Assembly (NCBI GenBank): GCA_029255685.2 | Contig: CM055320.2 | Span: 44,241,910 to 44,305,909 of the forward strand | Reading direction: 5' to 3' | From: Silene conica | Lineage: Eukaryota; Streptophyta; Magnoliopsida; Caryophyllales; Caryophyllaceae | Length of the DNA: 64,000 nucleotides | Shown here: positions 1-13,700 of the stretch, one piece after another | Layout of the letters: each line of letters begins with the position of its first letter | How positions within the stretch are numbered: position 1 is the stretch's first letter | Translations under genes and position numbers: made by a program | Notes under the pieces: model-generated | What the model was told of the DNA's origin: nothing | The model's input: only the letters and a program-made list of their open reading frames with translations | The model's database searches: none

Positions 1-435
1 ATTATTTAGATCCGACGATTTATAATAGGTCCAGCTACCTCACCCTAAGAAGGGTGCCTCACATGATTCAAATTGATATTATTAATATGTTAAATATGTT
101 ATTATATAGAATATACTGACTAGTATTATTGCATGAGCAAACAACCATTATTGAACCACCTAACAAAAGAAAGTGTAAACTATTGAGTATTGACAAGGAC
201 ATAGAGTACTAAATAAACATAATTAAAAAAATCGCTTAAATATTGCCAAAAATACAGTAGATTTTTTATTAAGATAGTCTTATCTTAAGACCCGAAAATG
301 TCCATATATTTTAAAATAGCTGTATTGATAAAATGATATAATTAAAATTGTGAGTTTTAGTAACATAGAAACATATTATCAAAAAATATTTATATTTGAT
401 GGTAAAATAATGAGAATTAAGAGGTGTAAGACAAA
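1..435. other. AT-rich flank, nothing recognised
   Basis: No gene, repeat or element end is recognised here. It ends at the AATAA target duplication of the LARD array, so before that insertion it lay directly next to 17208, that is, in the distal upstream region of the farnesylcysteine lyase gene. Confidence 0.5.
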
Positions 436-848
436 AATAATGTAACACTACCCCCATTTATTTAAGGGCCTGTACTAGGACTCCCCAGATAAATATGGGT
501 GTTACCATCTCGGTTTTCCCGAGGCAGTGGATACAAAGGAATGATAAACAGTACTTTAATTAAAAGTTAAACTCCATAACATGTTCTTACAACTGTAATA
601 AAACTGTCTTATGAAAAGTAAGTACAACTCATGCTAAACTGACTATGGTGATCTAGACTCTAGTCTGGTCCGGATCCAAGTTCTCTCCTCCCACAGCTTC
701 CCATAGTCTCAGCCACCTGTCAATCTGCTCCCCAATAATTTGGTTCATCACAGGTGATCACGAATACACAGGGTCAACCACGAGGTTGAGTAGAGGAAAA
801 GTAAATAAACACAATTATAATATATATATTGGGATCAATCGTCCCTTA

Positions 849-1018
849 ACTCCGCACCGATCCAACACCAAATAAACTCCGCACCGATCCAACGTCAAAT
901 AAACTCCGCACCGATCCAACGCCAAATAAACTCCGCACCGATCCGACGCCAAATAAACTCCGCACCGATCCAACACCATATAAACTCCGCACCGATCCAA
1001 CGCCAAATATACTCCACA
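849..1018. repeat. 27-bp minisatellite in LARD LTR
   Basis: Six full 27-bp units with core ACTCCGCACCGATCCAACGC, then a degenerate seventh. The same block recurs at 8903-9071 and 15354-15522. Because 27 is a multiple of three, it yields repetitive open frames in several phases; these should not be read as a protein. Confidence 0.9.
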
Positions 1019-1523
1019 CCATATCACAAGACCCATTATTCGTCACATCGTATCGTGTCACAGAATTATTCAATCAAATAAAGCAATATATCATTCATTC
1101 AATATAACAAGATGAACATTGTTAACAACGATTAATAATCAAATAACTCATTAACAGGCATACGGTATTCCCCTACCTGAAATGGCAGGAAAACAATTAA
1201 GTCCAAGCTTGTTAGAAGTGTTCCACACGAAACCCGCTACCTAAACACGTACACATAACGAATTAAAAACCTTCCCGAAACCCCATAACCTCCTATGCAT
1301 ACTATAAATAGAAACCTTCCATAAATGGAAAGTTTCCAAAAATAGAAACCCATTATAAATGGAAAGTTTCCTTAAATAAAAACTTTCCTTAACTCATTGA
1401 TTTCCGACTCATAAGCTTCAATTACACGATAACAAATAACTTGAAATAACGAGAGACGACTAATATTAAAATAGTAACCATAATAATAATACTACTAAAA
1501 TTATAACAATAATAAATATACTT

Positions 1524-1524
<1 letters not shown>

Positions 1525-1600
<76 letters not shown>
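1525..1600. repeat. (TAA)n microsatellite
   Basis: Nearly pure TAA tract with one interruption. Its length differs in the equivalent place of the other two LTRs (around 9580-9647 and 16029-16090), so it is the fastest-changing part of the LTR. Confidence 0.9.
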
Positions 1601-1602
<2 letters not shown>

Positions 1603-2712
1603 AGAAGAATACCATTATCCCTTATACAAATGTACTAACATTAATAATAAAACAACGCAACGAAAACGACAGTCCAAACCCGCGAAACAGCCCCTACCGT
1701 CAACACCCTCACAAACACCGTGTCAAACACCAACCACAACCAATACCTTCGCCCGTGGCACCACCAGGCTCGCCTCTGAGCCTTGGTGGTTCCTGAGGCG
1801 AAAGCAGCAGCTGTCGACACCGTCGCAACCACCCACAACAGGCGTCTTAAACCCCAACACCCACGACACTCTGTTTCCCCTGTTTGACACGGTACTGACG
1901 CGCACAACGACACTCGCCCTAACACTATTATAAGACGCCACTATCCACCGTGACAAACACCATTAGAGTCTCCTGACTACCATCTATCCCATCACTCAAA
2001 CACCCGTAACAATCCTACACAGGAACTCATTCGAATTAAAGTCCAAACGTGCATACCCAGGGACCCTGTTCTGATAAAACGAAAAAGGTTTACTGACATA
2101 GGTGACGAACCACCACATTCAACGACTCTAGGTGGTTAAAGACGCCATCACTATGGTCAAAACACGATTAATACACATCCTATATACGTGATATGTAAAG
2201 ATCATCAATCAAAACGTGTATATACTGTTGCTATTATACGAAAATAAGAGGGGAGAAATCAGCGAAAATATAAAACAACGGTGAGCATACCTATTCGTTT
2301 GTCCAAACGAACACCCTTAACCACCCTAGGCCACCGTGTGAACCATTTTCCTCAGTCTTGGATGTGGCGGCTGTGAAAGGGGCGAAGTGGTTGTGTCTCG
2401 ATTAGGGTTGGGATAGGGTTTTGAGAGGTGTTAAAAGTGTGGCAGCGTGAAAGTGAGATGTCATGTTTTGATTACTACACAAAGTCGATATATGGGCTGC
2501 TTGGTTTTGCACGCGAAACGAGGCCCAAAGATGGGTCTCTAAAGGTCATAGGATCGAGCCTCACTAGCACCACATACTATTAACATAATTTGGTGACATG
2601 GATCCCCAAATCGAATCCCACAACCTACTATAAGCATATAATTATACTAGTGTTTATAAGCTAACCCGTAACAATTATTATAATAGAATATAAAAAAATA
2701 CGGATTGTTACA

Positions 2713-2726
2713 GTCTTCCCCCCTTA
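2713..2726 (-). other. Polypurine tract, LARD body 1
   Basis: Directly next to LTR a; in minus sense it reads TAAGGGGGGAAGAC and is followed by the TGTAAC start of the LTR. It would prime plus-strand DNA synthesis. An identical tract lies at 10761-10774. Confidence 0.75.
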
Positions 2727-5700
2727 AGATGAACTTCGTCCCGAAGTTCACTCCCTCATATCGAAACAAGCATACCCACAACCATCACTTAAACACGTTA
2801 GCAACATGGAAACATGAAAATGTTACATCTTACCCCACGTCAACAAACTCGTTAAGAAAACCTTGTCACCACCTAATACCAAAACTAATAGAGGTACTTT
2901 AAAACATGAAATGTTACATTCTACCCTCGTTAAGAAAACTTTGTCCCCAAAGTTTAACGTATAACTAGGTAACATGGTACTTCACGAACACAATAAAATG
3001 CACAACTTAAGCAGTCAAGACTATCGAGTATATGCAAACAATCACGACATACCACTTAGCCACGTCATAACAATTAGCCATAACGTAAAACACTAATATT
3101 TTACAATCCTATCCTCCTTAGAAACATGGTTACGTCCCAGTAACCCCATTATAAAAATTCTAGCTCATTACTCTAACTCCAAAAAAAAAAAACTTACTTC
3201 AAATAACCAAGTATCGTATTCTTATCGTCGACCCTAAGACCAAAGACAAGGGGTGAGTGAACAGGCGGAATAAAACCGCAAATCGACACTTCCATTTCAA
3301 AATCGATTTCAAACCCTGAATATAACTCAATAACCAATGTCACACCGGACCGTAAACACAATGTGGCACAACGACCTAATTACTCATATCTCAAAACCAA
3401 TAACCAATTCTCATCTCGATTTCAAAACCAATATAGTCAAACGTTCCATGAAAGAAACTGCTCAACACTTAGAGAGTAAAAACTCTAAGCTACTCACCCA
3501 CTAGTCAAGGTCAAAGAATGCGACAAGTCGATAAAACACTGAACTGCGATCTCAATCTCAACACAACATCATTTATTGTCTTTGTCCTAGTCTCAAGAGC
3601 AACTCGGTCTCCTCAACCTCTATCCCAACAGTTTGATTAACACGACAACGTACATATCTTAACCAAATTCATTAACATGCTTGTATGTATACTTATGATT
3701 TCACAGTTCATAAAACCAGGACTTGTTTGCTATACCAACCAATCTAATACCGAATCATCGTACATAAAGCAAACTAATCAATTACCACAAGCTTACCCAT
3801 CTCACAAACAAAAGAATTATCTTATCAACAGAAAATTTTAACTATCAAAATAAAAGGACAGCTACTAATATACAGCTCAAATCAGTACTCAAAAGAGACT
3901 CATATCAATTATCATATAACATATAACCTCGAACAACAATAAAGTATTAGGGCCGATAGGATCGTGTTACGCAGTAAAACAGATTCAGACTAGACAGCAC
4001 TTACACACCCATGAAATTTCAACGCATGCTAGTATTTACAACTACATAAATAATCAAGAAAACTCATAGTTCATAATTGACAATTTAAAACGTTTCATGT
4101 TCATAAACATATTTTTGAAGCAAAACCATATTTAGGAAAAGACATGGCGCAAAATTAATTAGCGTAATTAAACATGGAACATGGACATGCCTCACAAGAC
4201 ATACATAACTCATAAAATTCGCGAGATCGTTTACATTCCCAGATATCAATTAGTTAATATATATCACTTAGGTACATTCCCCGTCCACTCATATTACATC
4301 ATTTATCATGGCACTATTATTATATATGATTTGCACAATAAGGGTTTTATACAATGCGCAGCAATTAACATTCAAGCAGGCCTAGCTACAGAATACTCAT
4401 ATTGCAACAATCACCATAATTATCAAATATCAAGCTTTATCACGGTTTACCACCTTTGAAAGTATTTTGAAACGTTTGAAACATTCTGACTATTTATCAC
4501 GAATCCAAGACAATTTACAAGTTATAAATCGAAAAAACACTACACGGAGGCATTCTGACTCTCCCTTACAAAACATCGTTCTTGAGGTTCATGAATTATG
4601 AAAACAAAATTAACGATAAAAGTAAACGAATTCACCAGACTGGTACTTCCATAAATCATATGTCAACAATTGATAATTTAACACATCATGATCAAATTCT
4701 AGGTATAGCATTATGCAATTCACTGTATGGTATAACAATATACCCGAAAAACAGTTATAAGGACTATACTCACAGAGGACTAGGCAGAGGGAAACCATCA
4801 ATATACGAAAGAACATCAACTAGATTCACATTGTTCAAATAATCACGATTACGTATAACCGTTAGGTTGCTATATTATGCTAATAAATTTACCAGTTAGA
4901 TTTCATTCTGCCACTTGGCACAGATAAACATGCCTTTAACATCACATACGAGCAGCACATATTCATTTTGAGATCATAACATAGGACATATAATTGGAAC
5001 GATTTTATATTAAACTTGACGAAATAAACAAGGTTATACTATCACGTAAAGAGGGTCATACTCATACCACATGCCTACTTTTCATGTTACTAATGTCATA
5101 TTAGGATATCATGTGGTCGCATCACATAATTCACATTCGGTTAAACTTTTATATGTACTCACATATCTCATAAGTTCACCAGTTAAATATTATGCAGCAA
5201 CTTATCAACCATAATTAAATAACAACTTAGCTAACGTGTGAGCAAACATAAACTCTTAGTAAATATAAGGAATTAGTTAAACAGAGGAAAAGTATCGAAT
5301 GCATACCTCAAGAAAATTATTTAATACAATATTTACAACTCGAACAATTCGAACAATAACTTTACAGCATTTCAACAAAATTTTAGGCATCTTGGAAAAA
5401 TCACAATTGAATAACAGCTCGTTAAGATTTTACATAGCGTAACATTTTGAAAACGTGAACGAACATTCTGAATAGTAGAGTTGGAACTATGCACAAGCAA
5501 TAACCAAGTTTTAAATGATTTCTGTTACAAAAGGTAGGTCAAAACGGGACTATGCAGTAACAGTCTGACTACTGTCGAATAAAAGAATTATTTCTCCCAC
5601 AGACATAACTCATATCAAGATAAATCACTAGCATTGTAAACCCAACTCAGAAGGTTATCATACATAAAATTTTCATCCTCAATAATGAAACACGTATAAA

Positions 5701-6606
5701 GTGACAGCCCGGACAACCAGGTAACATTCTGAAAATTTATTAAAATTTTTGGTCCCTTTGCAACTACACATTACTACATCCGCACTCAACCTTTCTTATC
5801 CAAACACATTGACAATCATTTGAAGCATAGCCATCACTTTGTACCATATTAACATTCATTCCTCATTTCAATTGTAGTTGGCATCAAAATACGGTAAAGG
5901 TTTCGAAACTGAAAATAAAATTAATTAAATAACTTGATAGTTATATAGGTGTATCCAAGTACGGAAATATAACCTATGGACTACTACGTATCCTTTATTG
6001 ATGACATACTTCGCAACGAATTTATGTGTAGATAACAGGCATCAAATTTTTAAATACGATATACGCAACACATGACTATATACATTCCTAGCTTAGAACA
6101 CACATTCTGCATATTACTAAACATGGATTGCTAAAGCAATTAGTAAAATAATAAAATCATAAACCTCGAATTCTGATCACATTTGACTAGTATGCTTATT
6201 AGTAAACTCTTGCAAAGTATAAGGCATGCAAATAAGAAGTGTATACACACATAGAATAGTACAGACAGTTATCAACGGGCACGTCATCCGGTTCGGTCTA
6301 CTAGCTTTACCCATAAGACTTAACTTGGTTCCACATCCTATAACGACATAGCATAGCTGGCTCTACTAATCATTCCAGTTAATCATGATCATATCTCTCC
6401 TACATCTATCCGTTTAGGTAGCTATAGCTCATCAACTCATTACACACATCATTATACTACATCTCTACCTAACGGTTCAGGGATCACGAAACCGCATGCA
6501 TATCACCATATACAAGTAAAGTAGCTCATATTCAAAACTTTTGTTCTCAATACCAGAAATAGTATATCTCAGTCAACATTCAACTTCAATCTCATGATCC
6601 GCAGTA

Positions 6607-8206
6607 TATACTGATGCCCGTCGTTGAGGGTACCAAAGATAAAATTTATAATTCCTAACCTTAACAATAGATAGTGAAAGTCAGGGTCGAACCACAAGGA
6701 GGTGGGGAATGTTTATTGTCTTAATGTTAATGTTTAAAGGTAACAAGTTTTGGGGGTTTGATTGGTTGATGCTATATCTAAGGCAAAGATAAAAATAAAA
6801 CAAGAATTAAAAGATGAGAATAAAATATAAATAAAGGGGATGCTAGGATGTTTGGGTAATAAATAGCTAAGGTAAAATAAATCCTAAGGTCAACATGTAT
6901 TGCAGTCGCGTAAGGGGGTGTAACATATCTTTTTAGGTCTATGCTACCTAATAGCTCCTTTCGGTCTATGCTATTAGTTCCTAGGTCTCACAATTATTGG
7001 GTGTCAACAATAAGGGTGATTCCTAAATCCCAGGTTACATACCTTTCAGCCTTGAGTAACCTATCCGTCTTAAGGTGTAAACCAATGCCCTTCCCGTATC
7101 TTTCAATCTTGGGTAGGTCATTACTAATATCCTACAAGTCTCCTATTGGTCTCATTGCAGGATATTATAATTTATAAGAAAAGACGAAATAAGAAAACAG
7201 ACGCGAGTGGTCGACCGACCGGCTACTCCAGTCGGCCGACCACGGCCTCGGTCGACCGACCGACTATTCCAGTCGGCCGACCGGGGTCCTGCTACAGGTC
7301 GGGTTTTTCGGATTTTATCTACCTATGCATATTATTCCCTACATCCTAACATATGAAAATTAGTTACTCATAACTGTTAAGACGAATATAAAATTGGGAA
7401 TAAACATGGAAAACATAGTAAATAATCTAAACATGCAAGATTCAAATAAAGCTTGGGATTCTAACTTAACAATTGTAATAAAAGCAATAAGAACAATAAT
7501 AAAGCAAGATTAAAAGAGCAATTACCACAATTTGGAATTAGGGCAGAAAGAAACTAACTTTATTGATGAATGCTTGAGGTCTATTGAAGGATTATAATTG
7601 AACTAAAAACTAAAAGGAATTCTCTAAATAAGACTTGATGCAAAACTTGATTTTCCAGATCTAAGATAGATAAAGATATCCTAGAAGATCATGCCTAACC
7701 CTAATCACAAGATTGGCTTATATAGAAAGAAACTAAGAGTTTCCATAAGGTTCTAATTCTACTTTATTTCCGAAAACGAATCGTACGGGCTTCGCTCTGG
7801 TCGGCCGACCCGTTTAACTGGTCGGTCGACCACTTTCTGCTGGGCTTCTCTTATTTTGCGGTTTTCTTGAAATCTGGGCCTCATGAAAATTGGGCCTGGT
7901 CGGCCGACCCGTTTAGTTGGTCGGTCGACCGCTTCTGCACGGAAGTCTTCGGATTTCTTCTGTTTTGACTCTTGGCACTTTGATTTTGACTCCAGTTGAC
8001 TTTCCTTTTATTCCTTAATTAAGCTAAAGACTTGAGAATACGAGTTTGGTGCTAAATCGTCTCTTTTCCGCATAAATCTGCAAAAGTGCATAAAAATACG
8101 AAAGTACACAATTTGTGGGAAATAGAGGCTAAAACATAGTAAATGAGCGACCAAATACGTGTAAAAATAGATGTAAAACATCATAAAATAGACACGTATC
8201 ATATAC
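6607..8206 (-). mobile_element. Gypsy solo LTR nested in LARD body 1
   Basis: Solo LTR at 6612-8201, starting TGATGCCCGTC and ending ACACGTATCA, flanked by TATAC (6607-6611 and 8202-8206). Body 2 keeps the empty site around 14652-14656, so ends and duplication are certain. It resembles the LTRs of the gag-only Gypsy element at 48141 (TGATAC start, GCAGTCGCGTAAGGGG segment, CATCA end) but is diverged. A TATA-like CTATATAAGCC read on the minus strand near 7718-7728 suggests minus orientation. It carries four pairs of GTCGRYCGACC boxes at 7210/7231, 7251/7272, 7800/7821 and 7899/7920. Confidence 0.85.
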
Positions 8207-8480
8207 TACCAACCATATTTCACATTATAACTTACCTCATTCCTTCTCCTGCAAGAACGTTAGTACCATATAACCAGGTCACTATATAATCTACCCCACT
8301 CTTCAATTACTCTGATTGGGTTCCCGAGACAGAACAGAAAGGGCCCAGGTTTGGTGTGAGGGGGCCCCTAACTCATCCCGTTCCTTCTTGGGGCTCCTAA
8401 CCGTTTCGTCTCGGGGTTCATTTTATTTGACTCTTCCTACGTTGATTATTATTCATTTGATTTAGGCCTGAGGATCGTTC

Positions 8481-8492
8481 GCTCTGATACCA
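8481..8492 (-). other. Primer-binding site, LARD body 1 (initiator tRNA-Met)
   Basis: Minus-sense TGGTATCAGAGC, three bases from the LTR b edge. This is the standard complement of the 3' end of plant initiator tRNA-Met and fixes element orientation as minus. The second copy is at 14934-14945. Confidence 0.85.
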
Positions 8493-8495
8493 CTT

Positions 8496-9577
8496 TGTAA
8501 CACCCCCATTTATTTAAGGGCCTGTACTAGGACTCCCCAGATAAATATGGGTGTTACCATCTCGGTTTTCCCGAGGCAGTGGATACAAAGGAATGATAAA
8601 CAGTACTTTAATTAAAAGTTAAACTCCATAACATGTTCTTACAACTGTAATAAAACTGTCTTATGAAAAGTAAGTACAACTCATGCTAAACTGACTATGG
8701 TGATCTAGACTCTAGTCTGGTCCGGATCCAAGTTCTCTCCTCCCACAGCTTCCCATAGTCTCAGCCACCTGTCAATCTGCTCCCCAATAATTTGGTTCAT
8801 CACAGGTGATCACGAATACACAGGGTCAACCACGAGGTTGAGTAGAGGAAAAGTAAATAAACACAATTATAATATATATATATTGGGATCAATCGTCCCT
8901 TAACTCCGCACCGATCCAACACCAAATAAACTCCGCACCGATCCAACGTCAAATAAACTCCGCACCGATCCAACGCCAAATAAACTCCGCACCGATCCGA
9001 CGCCAAATAAACTCCGCACCGATCCAACACCATATAAACTCCGCACCGATCCAACGCCAAATATACTCCACACCATATCACAAGACCCATTATTCGTCAC
9101 ATCGTATCGTGTCACAGAATTATTCAATCAAATAAAGCAATATATCATTCATTCAATATAACAAGATGAACATTGTTAACAACGATTAATAATCAAATAA
9201 CTCATTAACAGGCATACGGTATTCCCCTACCTGAAATGGCAGGAAAACAATTAAGTCCAAGCTTGTTAGAAGTGTTCCACACGAAACCCGCTACCTAAAC
9301 ACGTACACATAACGAATTAAAAACCTTCCCGAAACCCCATAACCTCCTATGCATACTATAAATAGAAACCTTCCATAAATGGAAAGTTTCCAAAAATAGA
9401 AACCCATTATAAATGGAAAGTTTCCTTAAATAAAAACTTTCCTTAACTCATTGATTTCCGACTCATAAGCTTCAATTACACGATAACAAATAACTTGAAA
9501 TAACGAGAGACGGCTAATATTAAAATAGTAACCATAATAATAATACTACTAAAATTATAACAATAATAAATATACTT

Positions 9578-9608
<31 letters not shown>

Positions 9609-9614
9609 GAATAA

Positions 9615-9650
<36 letters not shown>

Positions 9651-10760
9651 AGAAGAATACCATTATCCCTTATACAAATGTACTAACATTAATAATAAAA
9701 CAACGCAACGAAAACGACAGTCCAAACCCGCGAAACAGCCCCTACCGTCAACACCCTCACAAACACCGTGTCAAACACCAACCACAACCAATACCTTCGC
9801 CCGTGGCACCACCAGGCTCGCCTCTGAGCCTTGGTGGTTCCTGAGGCGAAAGCAGCAGCTGTCGACACCGTCGCAACCACCCACAACAGGCGTCTTAAAC
9901 CCCAACACCCACGACACTCTGTTTCCCCTGTTTGACACGGTACTGACGCGCACAACGACACTCGCCCTAACACTATTATAAGACGCCACTATCCACCGTG
10001 ACAAACACCATTAGAGTCTCCTGACTACCATCTATCCCATCACTCAAACACCCGTAACAATCCTACACAGGAACTCATTCGAATTAAAGTCCAAACGTGC
10101 ATACCCAGGGACCCTGTTCTGATAAAACGAAAAAGGTTTACTGACATAGGTGACGAACCACCACATTCAACGACTCTAGGTGGTTAAAGACGCCATCACT
10201 ATGGTCAAAACACGATTAATACACATCCTATATACGTGATATGTAAAGATCATCAATCAAAACGTGTATATACTGTTGCTATTATACGAAAATAAGAGGG
10301 GAGAAATCAGCGAAAATATAAAACAACGGTGAGCATACCTATTCGTTTGTCCAAACGAACACCCTTAACCACCCTAGGCCACCGTGTGAACCATTTTCCT
10401 CAGTCTTGGATGTGGCGGCTGTGAAAGGGGCGAAGTGGTTGTGTCTCGATTAGGGTTGGGATAGGGTTTTGAGAGGTGTTAAAAGTGTGGCAGCGTGAAA
10501 GTGAGATGTCATGTTTTGATTACTACACAAAGTCGATATATGGGCTGCTTGGTTTTGCACGCGAAACGAGGCCCAAAGATGGGTCTCTAAAGGTCATAGG
10601 ATCGAGCCTCACTAGCACCACATACTATTAACATAATTTGGTGACATGGATCCCCAAATCGAATCCCACAACCTACTATAAGCATATAATTATACTAGTG
10701 TTTATAAGCTAACCCGTAACAATTATTATAATAGAATATAAAAAAATACGGATTGTTACA
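8496..10760 (-). repeat. LTR b of the LARD array (middle)
   Basis: 2265 bp with the same TG...CA ends. It serves as the 5' LTR of body 1 and the 3' LTR of body 2. It is bordered by a primer-binding site on the left and a polypurine tract on the right, with no target duplication of its own. Confidence 0.85.
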
Positions 10761-13700
10761 GTCTTCCCCCCTTAAGATGAACTTCGTCCCGAAGTTCACT
10801 CCCTCATATCGAAACAAGCATACCCACAACCATCACTTAAACACGTTAGAAACATGGAAACATGAAAATGTTACATCTTACCCCACGTCAACAAACTCGT
10901 TAAGAAAACCTTGTCACCACCTAATACCAAAACTAATAGAGGTACTTTAAAACATGAAATGTTACATTCTACCCTCGTTAAGAAAACTTTGTCCCCAAAG
11001 TTTAACGTATAACTAGGTAACATGGTACTTCACGAACACAATAAAATGCACAACTTAAGCAGTCAAGACTATCGAGTATATGCAAACAATCACGACATAC
11101 CACTTAGCCACGTCATAACAATTAGCCATAACGTAAAACACTAATATTTTACAATCCTATCCTCCTTAGAAACATGGTTACGTCCCAGTAACCCCATTAT
11201 AAAAATTCTAGCTCATTACTCTAACTCCAAAAAAAAAAAACTTACTTCAAATAACCAAGTATCGTATTCTTATCGTCGACCCTAAGACCAAAGACAAGGG
11301 GTGAGTGAACAGGCGGAATAAAACCGCAAATCGACACTTCCATTTCAAAATCGATTTCAAACCCTGAATATAACTCAATAACCAATGTCACACCGGACCG
11401 TAAACACAATGTGGCACAACGACCTAATTACTCATATCTCAAAACCAATAACCAATTCTCATCTCGATTTCAAAACCAATATAGTCAAACGTTCCATGAA
11501 AGAAACTGCTCAACACTTAGAGAGTAAAAACTCTAAGCTACTCACCCACTAGTCAAGGTCAAAGAATGCGACAAGTCGATAAAACACTGAACTGCGATCT
11601 CAATCTCAACACAACATCATTTATTGTCTTTGTCCTAGTCTCAAGAGCAACTCGGTCTCCTCAACCTCTATCCCAACAGTTTGATTAACACGACAACGTA
11701 CATATCTTAACCAAATTCATTAACATGCTTGTATGTATACTTATGATTTCACAGTTCATAAAACCAGGACTTGTTTGCTATACCAACCAATCTAATACCG
11801 AATCATCGTACATAAAGCAAACTAATCAATTACCACAAGCTTACCCATCTCACAAACAAAAGAATTATCTTATCAACAGAAAATTTTAACTATCAAAATA
11901 AAAGGACAGCTACTAATATACAGCTCAAATCAGTACTCAAAAGAGACTCATATCAATTATCATATAACATATAACCTCGAACAACAATAAAGTATTAGGG
12001 CCGATAGGATCGTGTTACGCAGTAAAACAGATTCAGACTAGACAGCACTTACACACCCATGAAATTTCAACGCATGCTAGTATTTACAACTACATAAATA
12101 ATCAAGAAAACTCATAGTTCATAATTGACAATTTAAAACGTTTCATGTTCATAAACATATTTTTGAAGCAAAACCATATTTAGGAAAAGACATGGCGCAA
12201 AATTAATTAGCGTAATTAAACATGGAACATGGACATGCCTCACAAGACATACATAACTCATAAAATTCGCGAGATCGTTTACATTCCCAGATATCAATTA
12301 GTTAATATATATCACTTAGGTACATTCCCCGTCCACTCATATTACATCATTTATCATGGCACTATTATTATATATGATTTGCACAATAAGGGTTTTATAC
12401 AATGCGCAGCAATTAACATTCAAGCAGGCCTAGCTACAGAATACTCATATTGCAACAATCACCATAATTATCAAATATCAAGCTTTATCACGGTTTACCA
12501 CCTTTGAAAGTATTTTGAAACGTTTGAAACATTCTGACTATTTATCACGAATCCAAGACAATTTACAAGTTATAAATCGAAAAAACACTACACGGAGGCA
12601 TTCTGACTCTCCCTTACAAAACATCGTTCTTGAGGTTCATGAATTATGAAAACAAAATTAACGATAAAAGTAAACGAATTCACCAGACTGGTACTTCCAT
12701 AAATCATATGTCAACAATTGATAATTTAACACATCATGATCAAATTCTAGGTATAGCATTATGCAATTCACTGTATGGTATAACAATATACCCGAAAAAC
12801 AGTTATAAGGACTATACTCACAGAGGACTAGGCAGAGGGAAACCATCAATATACGAAAGAACATCAACTAGATTCACATTGTTCAAATAATCACGATTAC
12901 GTATAACCGTTAGGTTGCTATATTATGCTAATAAATTTACCAGTTAGATTTCATTCTGCCACTTGGCACAGATAAACATGCCTTTAACATCACATACGAG
13001 CAGCACATATTCATTTTGAGATCATAACATAGGACATATAATTGGAACGATTTTATATTAAACTTGACGAAATAAACAAGGTTATACTATCACGTAAAGA
13101 GGGTCATACTCATACCACATGCCTACTTTTCATGTTACTAATGTCATATTAGGATATCATGTGGTCGCATCACATAATTCACATTCGGTTAAACTTTTAT
13201 ATGTACTCACATATCTCATAAGTTCACCAGTTAAATATTATGCAGCAACTTATCAACCATAATTAAATAACAACTTAGCTAACGTGTGAGCAAACATAAA
13301 CTCTTAGTAAATATAAGGAATTAGTTAAACAGAGGAAAAGTATCGAATGCATACCTCAAGAAAATTATTTAATACAATATTTACAACTCGAACAATTCGA
13401 ACAATAACTTTACAGCATTTCAACAAAATTTTAGGCATCTTGGAAAAATCACAATTGAATAACAGCTCGTTAAGATTTTACATAGCGTAACATTTTGAAA
13501 ACGTGAACGAACATTCTGAATAGTAGAGTTGGAACTATGCACAAGCAATAACCAAGTTTTAAATGATTTCTGTTACAAAAGGTAGGTCAAAACGGGACTA
13601 TGCAGTAACAGTCTGACTACTGTCGAATAAAAGAATTATTTCTCCCACAGACATAACTCATATCAAGATAAATCACTAGCATTGTAAACCCAACTCAGAA

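Larger units (their letters stand above)
441..2712 (-). repeat. LTR a of the LARD array (3' LTR in element sense)
   Basis: 2272 bp, TG...CA ends on both strands (TGTAAC...GTTACA). It contains a 27-bp minisatellite (849-1018) and a TAA microsatellite (1525-1600). It differs from the other two LTRs by a few substitutions, a short insertion just inside the left end and microsatellite length, so it is young or homogenised. Short open frames inside it are not genes. Confidence 0.85.
2713..8495 (-). mobile_element. LARD internal body 1 (non-coding)
   Basis: AT-rich body with no frame that looks like gag, protease, reverse transcriptase, RNase H or integrase on either strand. It matches body 2 (10761-14948) base for base except for rare substitutions and the 1.6-kb solo LTR at 6612-8201. 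The ORFs at 4181-4459 and 4582-4842 recur only because the body is duplicated. Confidence 0.8.

Noticed and set aside
849-1018. Resemblance to a CRISPR array
   Set aside because: There are no unique spacers, the units are head-to-tail, and this is plant nuclear DNA within an LTR.
815-1073. Two repetitive ORFs (CGVYLALDR and SVRSLFGVG repeats), recurring at 8800-9127 and 15320-15551
   Set aside because: They are frames through a 27-bp non-coding minisatellite in the LARD LTR; repetition comes from DNA repeat units and no start context or homology supports a protein.
4181-4842. Two ORFs conserved exactly at 12229-12890
   Set aside because: Conservation is explained by the duplication of the LARD body; composition is that of random AT-rich DNA and no domain is recognised.
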